From an uncultured Eubacteriales bacterium (GTDB lineage Bacteria > Bacillota > Clostridia > Christensenellales > CAG-138): a stretch of 26,050 nt of DNA. Below, one piece after another: positions 17,004-23,944 of the stretch. A program made the translations under genes and the position numbers. Each line of letters begins with the position of its first letter. Position 1 is the stretch's first letter. Under the pieces are notes generated by a model. It saw only the letters and a list, made by a program, of their open reading frames with translations. It was not told where the DNA came from and made no database searches. Where the stretch lies: positions 1-26,050 of the forward strand of contig UQRU01000022.1 of the NCBI GenBank assembly GCA_900543475.1, in the 5' to 3' direction.

Positions 17004-18164
17004 TTACCTCCAAACGCGTTCCAGCTGCGCAGCCTTTTCCCGGGCCAATTGCCGGGCCTGGGCGTCCAGCCTGCAAATGTCCTGTAGGTCCCTGGGTTCG
17101 CCCCGCCCCATCCGTTCCATGGCGTAGGCCACCAGGGTCCCGATCTCCAAAAAGGGGAGCTTCCCCTGCAAAAACAGCGCCGCCGCCACCTCGTTGGCCC
17201 CATTGTAGGCGATGGGCAAAGCGCCTCCCGCCTCCAGGGCCTCGTAGGCCAAAGGCAAAGCCACAAACCGCTCCGGGTCCGGCGCTTCGAAATGCAGCGT
17301 CCCCGCCTGGGCCAGGTCCAACGCTCCAAAGGGCCCTGCTTCCCGGGCCTCCTCCGCAAGGGCATACTGGATGGGCAGCCGCATATCCGGGGCGCTCAGC
17401 TGGGCCAGCTGGCACCCGTCCACGAATTCCACCAGGGAGTGGACGATGGATTCCGGATGGATCAGCACCTGGATCTTGCTGCCTGGCATGTGAAACAAAT
17501 ATGCCGCTTCCAGGATCTCCAGCCCCTTGTTGAACAGGCTGGCGCTGTCGACGGTGATCTTTCTGCCCATGCGCCAGGTGGGGTGCCGGAGGGCGTCCGC
17601 CACAGTGACCCGGGCCAGCTGGGCCCGGGTGTAGGTGCGGAAGGGCCCGCCCGAGGCGGTGAGCAGCAGCCGCTTCACCCGGGCGGGGTCCTCGCCCCCC
17701 AGGCACTGGTACAGGGCGGATTGCTCGCTATCCACCGGGATGATCCGGCCTTTCCCTGCCGCCAGGGCCCGCTCCACCAGGCCATGGCCGCATACGATGC
17801 TCTCCTTATTGGCCAATGCCACGGTCTTGCCCGCCTGAAGGGCCGCCAGCAAAGGCGCCAGCCCTGCAAAGCCGCTGACCCCGTTCACCACCATGTCCCC
17901 CTGGGGCAGGGCGGCCAAAAGGCTGGCGGCCTCCGGCCCGGCCTCCACCCGGGCGCCCAGGCCCGCCAAGTCCGCCGCCTCCTCCGGATCCGCCAGCCCC
18001 AGCCATTGGGGCCGGAATTCCAGGGCCTGCTGCCGCAAAAGCCCGGCGTCCGATCCGGCGCACAGGGCCAATATTTCAAATTTCCCGGGCATGGCCCGCA
18101 CCACCTCCAAAACCTGGCGGCCAATGGAGCCTGTGCTGCCCAGGACGACGATCCTCTTCTTCAT
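17004..18164 (-). CDS. dxr: 1-deoxy-D-xylulose-5-phosphate reductoisomerase
   Basis: Dxr is the committed enzyme of the MEP pathway, NADPH and divalent-metal dependent. The 386-residue protein has the Rossmann motif LGSTGSIGRQVLEVV (residues 8-22), the block VALANKESIVCGHG, the metal/substrate motif IIPVDSEQSALYQCL, LTASGGPFR and HPTWRMGRKITVDSASLFNKG. All are intact and length is normal. The start is the ATG at 18164, with GAAGGA nine bases upstream; the longer frame toward 18524 lies inside cdsA. Its last two codons (Trp-Arg, TGGAGG) double as the ribosome-binding site of rseP. Confidence 0.97.
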   Translation of the reverse strand: MKKRIVVLGSTGSIGRQVLEVVRAMPGKFEILALCAGSDAGLLRQQALEFRPQWLGLADPEEAADLAGLGARVEAGPEAASLLAALPQGDMVVNGVSGFAGLAPLLAALQAGKTVALANKESIVCGHGLVERALAAGKGRIIPVDSEQSALYQCLGGEDPARVKRLLLTASGGPFRTYTRAQLARVTVADALRHPTWRMGRKITVDSASLFNKGLEILEAAYLFHMPGSKIQVLIHPESIVHSLVEFVDGCQLAQLSAPDMRLPIQYALAEEAREAGPFGALDLAQAGTLHFEAPDPERFVALPLAYEALEAGGALPIAYNGANEVAAALFLQGKLPFLEIGTLVAYAMERMGRGEPRDLQDICRLDAQARQLAREKAAQLERVWR

Positions 18165-18184
18165 AATACCGGTCCTTCTATAGT

Positions 18185-18994
18185 CTATATCCCCAACGCC
18201 AGGGCCATGCAAAGATAAACCACCGGCCCGCACATCAGCACGCTGTCCAGCCGGTCCATCATGCCGCCATGGCCGGGGAAGATCTTGCCATAATCCTTGA
18301 TGCCGGCCCAGCGCTTGATGGTGGAGGCAAACAGGTCGCCGATCTGGCCGATGCCCCCGCAGATGAGCCCCAGGACCAGGGCTTGGCCGAGGGCGGGCAG
18401 CAGGCCCCAATCCACGCCGGGGACATAGCGGCCCACCGCATAGGCCAGCAAGCCGCCCAGCGCCCCGCCGAAAAAGCCGCCTACGCTGCCTTCCACGGTC
18501 TTTTTGGGGCTGATGTGGGGGCAAAGCTTATGCTTGCCCAGGGCGGACCCTATGAAATAGGCCGCCGTATCCCCCAACAAGGGGGCGGTAAAGCATAAGA
18601 GGAGCAGGCAGGCGGAATGGCTCGCCACCATTGCCAGCATAACATAAAAACCCAGGGGATAGATGCAAACAAACAGAGAACAAATGGTGTCCTCCATGGT
18701 ACGCCGGGGATTGCACACCCGCTCGACGCACAGGGCCAGGGGGCATAGCAGCAGGCACAGCCCCAGGGCGGAGAGCCCGGCGTTTGGCAAAAAGGCCAGG
18801 CCATACAGGGCGCCGATGGCGTACAAGGGCCAGGTGCAGATCCGATGGCCCTTGGCGCGGAACACCTGATCCATCTCATAGATGCTGATCAGCGCCGCCG
18901 CGGTAAAGGCGATGGCCCGGAACCAGGGCCCCAACAAAAACATGGCGGCCAGCAGGAACACCAGCCCAATGCCCACCAGGATCCTCGTTTTCAT
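18185..18994 (-). CDS. cdsA: Phosphatidate cytidylyltransferase
   Basis: CdsA makes CDP-diacylglycerol from phosphatidate and CTP in the membrane. The 269-residue protein is hydrophobic with roughly eight membrane segments. The family signature near the C-terminus is clear: STIKRWAGIKDYGKIFPGHG, then GMMDRLDS (about 222-250), including the conserved Lys-Asp and Asp-Arg-x-Asp. LCPHISPKKTVEGSVGG is also typical. The ATG at 18994 has AGGAGGG six bases upstream. It lies 9 bases after uppS and 20 bases before dxr, its usual place in clostridia. Confidence 0.96.
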   Translation of the reverse strand: MKTRILVGIGLVFLLAAMFLLGPWFRAIAFTAAALISIYEMDQVFRAKGHRICTWPLYAIGALYGLAFLPNAGLSALGLCLLLCPLALCVERVCNPRRTMEDTICSLFVCIYPLGFYVMLAMVASHSACLLLLCFTAPLLGDTAAYFIGSALGKHKLCPHISPKKTVEGSVGGFFGGALGGLLAYAVGRYVPGVDWGLLPALGQALVLGLICGGIGQIGDLFASTIKRWAGIKDYGKIFPGHGGMMDRLDSVLMCGPVVYLCMALALGI

Positions 18995-19003
18995 ACTTCC
19001 CTC

Positions 19004-19723
19004 CTATCCCGGCACATTGCCAAAGCGCCGGTTCCGCCGTTGAAATTCCTGCAGGCAGGCCACATAGCGTGCATCGGAAAAATCCGGAAAATAGTCCGGC
19101 ACAAATATCAGCTCCGCATAGGCGGCCTGGAGCAGCAAAAAGTTGGAAAGCCGCTGCTCCCCCCCGGTGCGGATCACCAGATCCAGCTCCGGCAAGCCCG
19201 CCGTATACAAGGCCCCCATCAAGGCCGGCTCGTCCACCGGCTCCCCCCGGCCCATCAACAGGTTTACAGCCCGGACCACTTCGTCCCGGCTGCCGTAATT
19301 CAAGGCTACGTTCAGCTTTAAGCCCTGGTTATCCCGGGTCTTGGCCTCGGCCTCCGCCAAGGCGTTCTGTATGTTTTGGGGGAACGCGCGCTTTTCCCCC
19401 AGGGTACGGATGCACACCCCATTGGCGTGGAGCGCCTCCAGCTCCCGGCGGAAATATTCCATAAACAACCCCAGCAAAGCTTCCACCTCGCCGGCGGGCC
19501 GTTTCCAATTTTCGGTGGAAAATGCGTACAGGGACAAGGCCTCGATGCCCAGGTCGCTGGTGAGCTGGATCAGGCCCCTTAGCCGCTCCATGCCTGCCCG
19601 GTGCCCCAAAGGCCGGGGCAATCCCCGGGCCTTGGCCCACCGGCCGTTGCCGTCCATGATGATGCCCACGTGCCGGGGCAGTTCCGCCGCGAGCCCCAGG
19701 CTCGCCGGTTGGATCTTCGCCAT
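19004..19723 (-). CDS. uppS: Isoprenyl transferase (undecaprenyl diphosphate synthase)
   Basis: UppS condenses isopentenyl diphosphate onto farnesyl diphosphate to give the C55 carrier for cell-wall synthesis. The 239-residue cis-prenyltransferase has the active-site block HVGIIMDGNGRWAKARGLPR (catalytic Asp24), SLYAFSTENWKRP, LNYGSRDEVVRA and LVIRTGGEQRLSNFLLLQAA. The frame is open to 19909, but the ATG at 19723 is chosen. It has AGGAGG four bases upstream and gives the expected length. A 244-base gap separates it from the small ORF after frr, unusual in this compact operon. Confidence 0.96.
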   Translation of the reverse strand: MAKIQPASLGLAAELPRHVGIIMDGNGRWAKARGLPRPLGHRAGMERLRGLIQLTSDLGIEALSLYAFSTENWKRPAGEVEALLGLFMEYFRRELEALHANGVCIRTLGEKRAFPQNIQNALAEAEAKTRDNQGLKLNVALNYGSRDEVVRAVNLLMGRGEPVDEPALMGALYTAGLPELDLVIRTGGEQRLSNFLLLQAAYAELIFVPDYFPDFSDARYVACLQEFQRRNRRFGNVPG

Positions 19724-19967
19724 GTCGCCTCCTTTTTGCAGGCTGTCGCCCGCCGCCCCCCTGGGTCCAACCCCTGTATGGGCCGGGAGCAGGACGTCCC
19801 TGTGGATCGTCTCCCCCTTGACGAGGGCCATCGTTTTTTGTCGAACGTCCGCCGGCGCAAGTCGCCCGGCTCCAGGCTGGGCGCGTTCCCATCCCGGGCC
19901 GGGCAACACAGCAACAGGCCGGCCAGGCCCGCAGCAGACCTTTTTGTTTTGTTAAAGGGAGCTCCGC
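19724..19967. other. Unassigned gap inside the frr-uppS operon
   Basis: These 244 bases lie between the small ORF and uppS. The uppS frame is open through part of it, but that extension has no ribosome-binding site and resembles no UppS N-terminus. I see no clear promoter or terminator. It is GC-rich, with several short GGCC-type self-complementary stretches. Confidence 0.5.
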
Positions 19968-20174
19968 CTACCCCGCCTCTGGCGTCCCAGCAGGCGGGCC
20001 GAAGGCCCCGCAGGTGAGCAATGCCTGCTTCGGCCCCGTCTCCCGGGCCCGCAGCACCCGTAGGACGCCGCCGGCCCAAGGTTTCGGGCTCCGGGTCTCT
20101 TCCCAGGCAACCTGGTAACCTTCCCCTTCCAGCCGGGCGATGGCCGTTTCCAGCGGAAGGCCCAATACCTGCAT
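19968..20174 (-). CDS. Small PASTA-like protein between frr and uppS
   Basis: This is a 68-residue ORF with no function I can assign. It begins LGLPLETAIARLEGEGYQV, continues with SPKPWAGGVLRVLRARE and ends in ALLTCGAF plus a Gly/Pro tail. The opening (Gly-x-Pro, helix, Gly-Tyr-x-Val) and the later strand pattern resemble a single PASTA-like fold. I think short ORFs of this kind occur in this position in other Firmicutes. Translation signals are good. Its ATG overlaps the frr stop as TGATG, and GGAGGT in the last frr codons lies four bases upstream. It is therefore probably made in step with ribosome recycling factor. There is no signal peptide or membrane segment. Confidence 0.7.
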   Translation of the reverse strand: MQVLGLPLETAIARLEGEGYQVAWEETRSPKPWAGGVLRVLRARETGPKQALLTCGAFGPPAGTPEAG

Positions 20175-20725
20175 CAAACCTCCATGATCTCCTTTTCCTT
20201 GTCGGCGATGATCTTATCGATGTCCTTGATGGAAGCGTCTGTGGCCTTCTGGGCGTCCTCTTCCATGATCTTCTGATCGTCCTCGGTGATATCGCCGTTT
20301 TTCTTTTGCTTTTTGATGGTCTCGTTGGCGTCCCGCCGGATGGAACGGATGGCCACCTTGGCCTCCTCCCCCTTCTTCTTGACCACCTTGACCAGATCCC
20401 GCCGGCGCTCTTCCGTAAGCTCCGGGAATACCAGCCGGATCACCTTGCCGTCGTTGCTGGGGTTGATCCCCAAGTCGCTCTTTTGCAGCGCCTTTTCGAT
20501 CTCCTTGAGCGCACTGGGGTCGTAGGGCGCGATCACCAGCAGCCGGGGCTCCGGCGCCGAGATGTTGCCCATCTGGTTGATGGGGGTGGGGGTGCCGTAA
20601 TAATCCGCCGTGATCCGGTCCAGCACCTGGGCGTTGGCCCGCCCAGCCCTGAGGCCGCTCAACTCCTGCTTGAGCACGGAGATGGTTTTCCCCATTTTTT
20701 CTTTTGCCAGTTCCACAGCGTCCAT
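20174..20725 (-). CDS. frr: Ribosome recycling factor
   Basis: RRF, with EF-G, splits ribosomes after termination. The 183-residue protein has the three-helix-bundle sequence of the family: [19 protein letters not shown], then [40 protein letters not shown] and the C-terminal helix [18 protein letters not shown]. Length is normal (185). The ATG at 20725 has AGGAGG eight bases upstream. Its stop overlaps the next small ORF. It is the first gene of a transcription unit with its own promoter at 20858-20886. Confidence 0.97.
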   Translation of the reverse strand: MDAVELAKEKMGKTISVLKQELSGLRAGRANAQVLDRITADYYGTPTPINQMGNISAPEPRLLVIAPYDPSALKEIEKALQKSDLGINPSNDGKVIRLVFPELTEERRRDLVKVVKKKGEEAKVAIRSIRRDANETIKKQKKNGDITEDDQKIMEEDAQKATDASIKDIDKIIADKEKEIMEV

Positions 20726-20857
20726 GTTCCTGCCTCCTGTCTATGGTAAAAGTTTGGTGCGCGCTTTGCCCAGGCCGGCCTTCCCCGCCCGCGGGGCCAG
20801 GCCCTGCGCCCCGCCGCCTTCTGCCCGGGCAGGACGAAACCATAGGCTGTCCTATTT

Positions 20858-20886
20858 ATTGTAATGGAAACCGCCCCCAGGCGCAA
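20858..20886 (-). promoter_or_regulatory. Promoter of the frr-uppS-cdsA-dxr-rseP-ispG-polC unit
   Basis: On the minus strand -10 TACAAT (20858-20863) lies 17 bases from -35 TTGCGC (20881-20886). The -10 is 5 of 6 consensus and the -35 is weak. The predicted start near 20851 gives a leader of about 125 nt with GC-rich palindromes such as CCCCG/CGGGG. It lies in the 244-base gap between pyrH and frr, an unusual interruption of the normal pyrH-frr pair. Confidence 0.65.
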
Positions 20887-20969
20887 GAGCGCAGTGAAGG
20901 AAAACCGGTCCCCTTGCTGTTTTCCCTGCCGGCAGCCTTCCAGATCCCCGCCAACAAGCGGCCGGCCCC

Positions 20970-21680
20970 TTATGCTTCCGTCCCGTCGATCAGGGTGCCT
21001 ACCGGCTCCCCACGGACCGCCTTGCGGATGTTCTCCTCCTGGGCCATGGCGAATACCAAAATGGGGATGTTTTGCTCTTTGCACAGGGTGATGGCGGTCA
21101 GGTCCGTGGCTTTCAAATCCGCCTGGATCACCTGGTCGTAGGAAAGATGGGTATACCGCTTGGCGTTGGGGTCTTTCTTGGGGTCCGCGCTATATACCGC
21201 GTCCACGTTCTTGGCCAGCAGCATCACGTCCGCCCCCATTTCCGCCGCCTTTAGGGCTGCGGCGGTGTCCGTGGAGAAGAAAGGCAGCCCGCTGCCCCCG
21301 GCAAAGATCACCACTTCCCCGGCCTCCAAAGCCGCCTGGGCCCCCCGGGAGCTGTACCCGTCCGCCACCCGGGGCATGTCCACCGAGCTCATCACCCGCA
21401 CCGGCACCCCCAGCCTGGCCAGGCAATCCTGCAGGGCCAGGGAGTTGATCACCGTGGCCAGCATGCCCATTTGGTCCGCCCGGTTCCGGTCCATCTCCCC
21501 GCTGGAGCGGCCCCGCCAGATGTTGCCGCCCCCCAGGGTGACCCCCACCTGCACCCCCAGGGCCTGTAGGCTCTGGATCTGCCGGGCAACGGCCTCCACC
21601 TTTTCAAAATCCACCGTCTCCCCATGGCCGCCCATGGCTTCCCCGGAGAGCTTGAGGGATACCCGCTTATATTTTAGCAT
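20970..21680 (-). CDS. pyrH: Uridylate kinase
   Basis: PyrH phosphorylates UMP to UDP and belongs to the amino-acid kinase superfamily. The 236-residue protein has VSLKLSGEAMGG near the start, the phosphate loop VTLGGGNIWRGR, ADQMGMLATVINSLALQD, and PFFSTDTAAALKAAEMGAD followed by KNVDAVYSADPKKD. Length is normal. The frame is open to 21740, but the ATG at 21680 gives the family N-terminus MLKYKRV and has AGGAGG five bases upstream. It lies 100 bases after tsf, behind two hairpins and no visible promoter. Its expression thus probably depends on read-through from rpsB-tsf. Confidence 0.97.
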   Translation of the reverse strand: MLKYKRVSLKLSGEAMGGHGETVDFEKVEAVARQIQSLQALGVQVGVTLGGGNIWRGRSSGEMDRNRADQMGMLATVINSLALQDCLARLGVPVRVMSSVDMPRVADGYSSRGAQAALEAGEVVIFAGGSGLPFFSTDTAAALKAAEMGADVMLLAKNVDAVYSADPKKDPNAKRYTHLSYDQVIQADLKATDLTAITLCKEQNIPILVFAMAQEENIRKAVRGEPVGTLIDGTEA

Positions 21681-21698
21681 ACGTCCTCCTTTTCCTGC

Positions 21699-21728
21699 GC
21701 CGGGGCGGCGCAAGCCCGTTGCCCCGGC
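21699..21728 (-). other. GC-rich hairpin before pyrH
   Basis: Arms GCCGGGGC (21699-21706) and GCCCCGGC (21721-21728) enclose a 14-base loop. On the plus strand TTTTT follows, giving it terminator form for plus-strand RNA. On the minus strand the A-run precedes it, so there it is only a leader stem ending 18 bases before the pyrH ATG, close to its ribosome-binding site. Confidence 0.6.
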
Positions 21729-21743
21729 TTTTTCCCCCATACG

Positions 21744-21769
21744 AAAGGAACGCCAAGCGGCGTTCCTTT
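21744..21769 (-). terminator. Hairpin after tsf (partial terminator)
   Basis: A perfect 11-bp stem (21744-21754 and 21759-21769) with a 4-base loop starts 11 bases after the tsf stop codon. On the minus strand it ends in CCTTTCG, a weak U-tract. It probably lets part of the transcription continue into pyrH. Confidence 0.65.
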
Positions 21770-21780
21770 ATTGGTTGCTG

Positions 21781-22677
21781 TTATTTCTTCATCTGGCCCA
21801 TCACTTCTTCAGCGAAATTATCTTCCCGCTTCTGGAGGCCTTCCCCCATCTCGAAGCGATAGAAGCCCAGCACCTGGATGCCGCCGGTGCGCTCTACCAG
21901 CTTGCCCACGCTGATGTCAGGCTCCTTGACAAAGGGCTGCTCCAGCAGGCAGACTTCCTTGTAGTACTTTTCGATCCGGCCTTCCACCATCTTCTCGATG
22001 ATGTTGGCGGGCTTGGGCTTGGGCTCGTTCATGGCCTGCTCCCGCAGGATCTTGCGCTCGTGCTCCACGTCATCCTGGTTCACGTCCGCCTTGGACAGGC
22101 AGGTGGGCTTGGCAGCGGCAATGTGCATGGCGATGTCATGGGCCACGGGCTTGGCAGCGGCCACGTCCTCGCAGGCGATCTCCACCAGCACCCCGATCTT
22201 ACCCCCCAGGTGCACATAGCAATCCACCATGCCGCCTTCCACATGGCTGCGGGCAAACCGCCGGATGGTGATCTTTTCGCCGATCTTGGCCACGGCCCGG
22301 GTGATCATCTCCGCCACGGTGCCGTCGCCGGTATCCAACGCCATAAGGGCGTCCACATCCTGGGGATCTTGCTCCGCCACCAGTTTGGCTACCGTATCCA
22401 CCAGGGCCTTGAAGTCGTCGGTCTTGGCCACGAAGTCGGTCTCACAATTCACTTCTGCGATGACGCCGGTCTTGCTATCCGGGCTCACGTAGCTGGATAC
22501 CACGCCCTCGGCCGCAATGCGGGACGCCTTCTTGGCGGAAGCCGCTAGGCTCTTCTCCCGCAGATAGTCCATGGCCTTATCCATGTCGCCGTCGCACTCT
22601 ACCAGGGCCTTTTTACAATCCATCATGCCGGCGCCGCTCATCTCGCGCAGGGCCATTACGTCTTTTGCGGTAAACAT
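21781..22677 (-). CDS. tsf: Elongation factor Ts
   Basis: EF-Ts exchanges GDP on EF-Tu. The 298-residue protein has the N-terminal UBA-like domain with [18 protein letters not shown], the core motif [15 protein letters not shown] (about residues 75-89, including the TDFV contact to EF-Tu), and a full dimerisation region, including HIAAAKP. Length is normal for the long Firmicutes form. The ATG at 22677 has GGAGGAG nine bases upstream, 23 bases after rpsB. A hairpin terminator follows. Confidence 0.97.
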   Translation of the reverse strand: MFTAKDVMALREMSGAGMMDCKKALVECDGDMDKAMDYLREKSLAASAKKASRIAAEGVVSSYVSPDSKTGVIAEVNCETDFVAKTDDFKALVDTVAKLVAEQDPQDVDALMALDTGDGTVAEMITRAVAKIGEKITIRRFARSHVEGGMVDCYVHLGGKIGVLVEIACEDVAAAKPVAHDIAMHIAAAKPTCLSKADVNQDDVEHERKILREQAMNEPKPKPANIIEKMVEGRIEKYYKEVCLLEQPFVKEPDISVGKLVERTGGIQVLGFYRFEMGEGLQKREDNFAEEVMGQMKK

Positions 22678-22700
22678 GTATTCGCTCCTCCCAGTACTAA

Positions 22701-23441
22701 TTAAAAATCGTCGCCGTCCTTGGCTTCCGGGGCCTCCTCGGCCACGTCTTCCATCTGCTCGCCCTGCCGGCCTTCCAGCACGGCGTCCGCCATCTTGGAG
22801 GCGATCAGCTTGACGGCGCGGATGGCGTCGTCGTTGCCGGGGATGGGATAATCCACCTCGTCGGGGTCGCAGTTGGTATCCACGATGGCCACCACCGGAA
22901 TGCCCAGGGCATGGGCTTCCTGCACGGCGATGTTCTCCTTGCGGGGGTCTACCACGAACATGGCGCCGGGCAGCCGCTTCATTTCCTTGATGCCGGAAAG
23001 GTTCTTTTCCAGCTTATCCCGCTCGGCCATGAGCTTGATGACTTCCTTCTTGGGCAGCAGGGCGAAATCCCCATCCTGCTCCATCTTATCGATCTTGCGC
23101 AGGCGGGCGATCCGGGTCTGGATGGTCTTGAAGTTGGTGAGCATACCGCCCAGCCACCGCTGGTTCACAAAGAACATGCCGCAGCGCTTGGCCTCCTGCT
23201 CGATGCTTTCCTGGGCCTGCTTCTTGGTGCCCACAAACAGCACCGCTTCGCCGGCTTCCGCCACGCTGCGGATGAAATCATAAGCCTGGTCTACTTTTTT
23301 GACGGTCTTCTGCAGGTCGATGATGTAGATGCTGTTCCGCTCGGTGAAGATATACTCCTTCATCTTGGGGTTCCAACGGCGGGTCTGGTGGCCGAAGTGA
23401 ACGCCGGCTTCCAACAGCTGCTTCATAGAAATGACGGACAT
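22701..23441 (-). CDS. rpsB: 30S ribosomal protein S2
   Basis: The 246-residue protein has the S2 signatures [20 protein letters not shown], then [32 protein letters not shown] and [18 protein letters not shown], with an acidic C-terminal tail. The ATG at 23441 has AGGAGGAG about nine bases upstream. It opens the rpsB-tsf unit and has a leader of about 120 nt. That leader contains a CCCC-GTTT-GGGG hairpin and others; S2 autoregulation through the leader is known in some bacteria and is only a possibility here. Confidence 0.98.
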   Translation of the reverse strand: MSVISMKQLLEAGVHFGHQTRRWNPKMKEYIFTERNSIYIIDLQKTVKKVDQAYDFIRSVAEAGEAVLFVGTKKQAQESIEQEAKRCGMFFVNQRWLGGMLTNFKTIQTRIARLRKIDKMEQDGDFALLPKKEVIKLMAERDKLEKNLSGIKEMKRLPGAMFVVDPRKENIAVQEAHALGIPVVAIVDTNCDPDEVDYPIPGNDDAIRAVKLIASKMADAVLEGRQGEQMEDVAEEAPEAKDGDDF

Positions 23442-23568
23442 GGGTAATACTCCTCCTCGTTAAAAATTCCGCCGCCCCTTCATGGCGCCCGGTAACCCCA
23501 AACGGGGCACGAGCCGCGCGCTCCGGGACGTGTGTAGTGGCGCGTGTCCATACGCCCGTACGTTTGGC

Positions 23569-23598
23569 ATTATACCATGGCAATCCTGGCCCTTGCAA
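23569..23598 (-). promoter_or_regulatory. Promoter of rpsB-tsf
   Basis: On the minus strand a perfect -10 TATAAT (23569-23574) with extended TG lies 18 bases from -35 TTGCAA (23593-23598). The -35 is the centre of a perfect 14-bp palindrome (23589-23602, GCCCTTGCAAGGGC). The predicted start is near 23562. Confidence 0.82.
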
Positions 23599-23619
23599 GG
23601 GCTTTTTTGCCCAAAATAC

Positions 23620-23724
23620 AAGGAAAAAGAGCGGCGAACCGCCCTTTTCCATAAGGATTTTGACCAGTATCTTCCCATGGGGGATAGGAAGATTGGAGGG
23701 AATAGAGGAACGCCCCTATTCATT
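23620..23724 (-). ncRNA. Candidate small structured RNA upstream of rpsB
   Basis: A predicted promoter (23731-23759) would start a minus-strand RNA near 23724. It folds at once into a 9-bp hairpin (23700-23721, loop CGUU). A 7-bp hairpin follows (23669-23675 with 23687-23693). The RNA ends in a 10-bp hairpin with a UUCG loop (23625-23648) running into UUUUUCC. In the first and last stems one pair is G-U on this strand but an A-C mismatch on the other, which supports minus-strand RNA. There is no coding gene on this strand upstream, so the terminator needs a transcript of its own. It lacks the SRP RNA core motif and is not a tRNA. It could instead be an attenuated upstream leader of rpsB. Confidence 0.45.
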
Positions 23725-23730
23725 AGTATA

Positions 23731-23759
23731 ATTTTATCCGAAACCGTCTATTTGTGCAA
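23731..23759 (-). promoter_or_regulatory. Candidate promoter of the small RNA
   Basis: On the minus strand -35 TTGCAC (23754-23759) and -10 TAAAAT (23731-23736) are 17 bases apart. The upstream minus strand (about 23765-23860) is very A-rich, like an UP element. An 8-bp inverted repeat (23767-23774 and 23827-23834, TTTGACAA/TTGTCAAA) lies in the same AT-rich stretch. Confidence 0.5.
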
Positions 23760-23866
23760 TAGCCTTTTTGACAAAGGATGTTTTTTTATATTCCTGGCGT
23801 TATTTTCTTTTTTATTCTTTTTCTAGTTGTCAAATAAGCATAAATATTTACATTTTTTCCAATCTC

Positions 23867-23895
23867 TTGCCTGTTTTGCCCAGGCGTACTATCAT
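23867..23895 (+). promoter_or_regulatory. Candidate promoter of the Nfo-like gene
   Basis: -35 TTGCCT (23867-23872) and -10 TATCAT (23890-23895) are separated by 17 bases. The predicted start near 23902 is about 43 bases before the ATG at 23945. Confidence 0.55.
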
Positions 23896-23944
23896 AAAAC
23901 CTGGCGGCAAGCTTTTGCCACCCAATCCATTTTCAGGAGCCGTT

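Noticed and set aside
17004..18524. A 506-codon version of dxr
   Set aside because: The first 120 codons lie in cdsA in another frame. The true Dxr N-terminus MKKRIVVLGSTGSIG starts at 18164.
19724..19909. A 62-residue N-terminal extension of uppS
   Set aside because: UppS proteins begin near the 19723 ATG, which has a strong AGGAGG. The extension has no start signal and no similarity.
23589..23608. Palindrome followed by TTTTTT on the plus strand, as a terminator
   Set aside because: No plus-strand transcript ends there. The palindrome overlaps the rpsB -35 box and is more likely part of the promoter region.
23460..23723. An 87-codon minus-strand ORF before rpsB
   Set aside because: It runs through the terminator hairpin and the rpsB promoter, has no ribosome-binding site, and shows no family pattern.
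23620..23724. The candidate small RNA as SRP RNA, 6S RNA or tRNA
   Set aside because: The SRP core motif, the 6S open-bubble layout and a cloverleaf are all missing.
23767..23792. TTGACA on the plus strand as a promoter for the Nfo-like gene
   Set aside because: The nearest -10-like hexamer is only 13 bases away, so the spacing is wrong.
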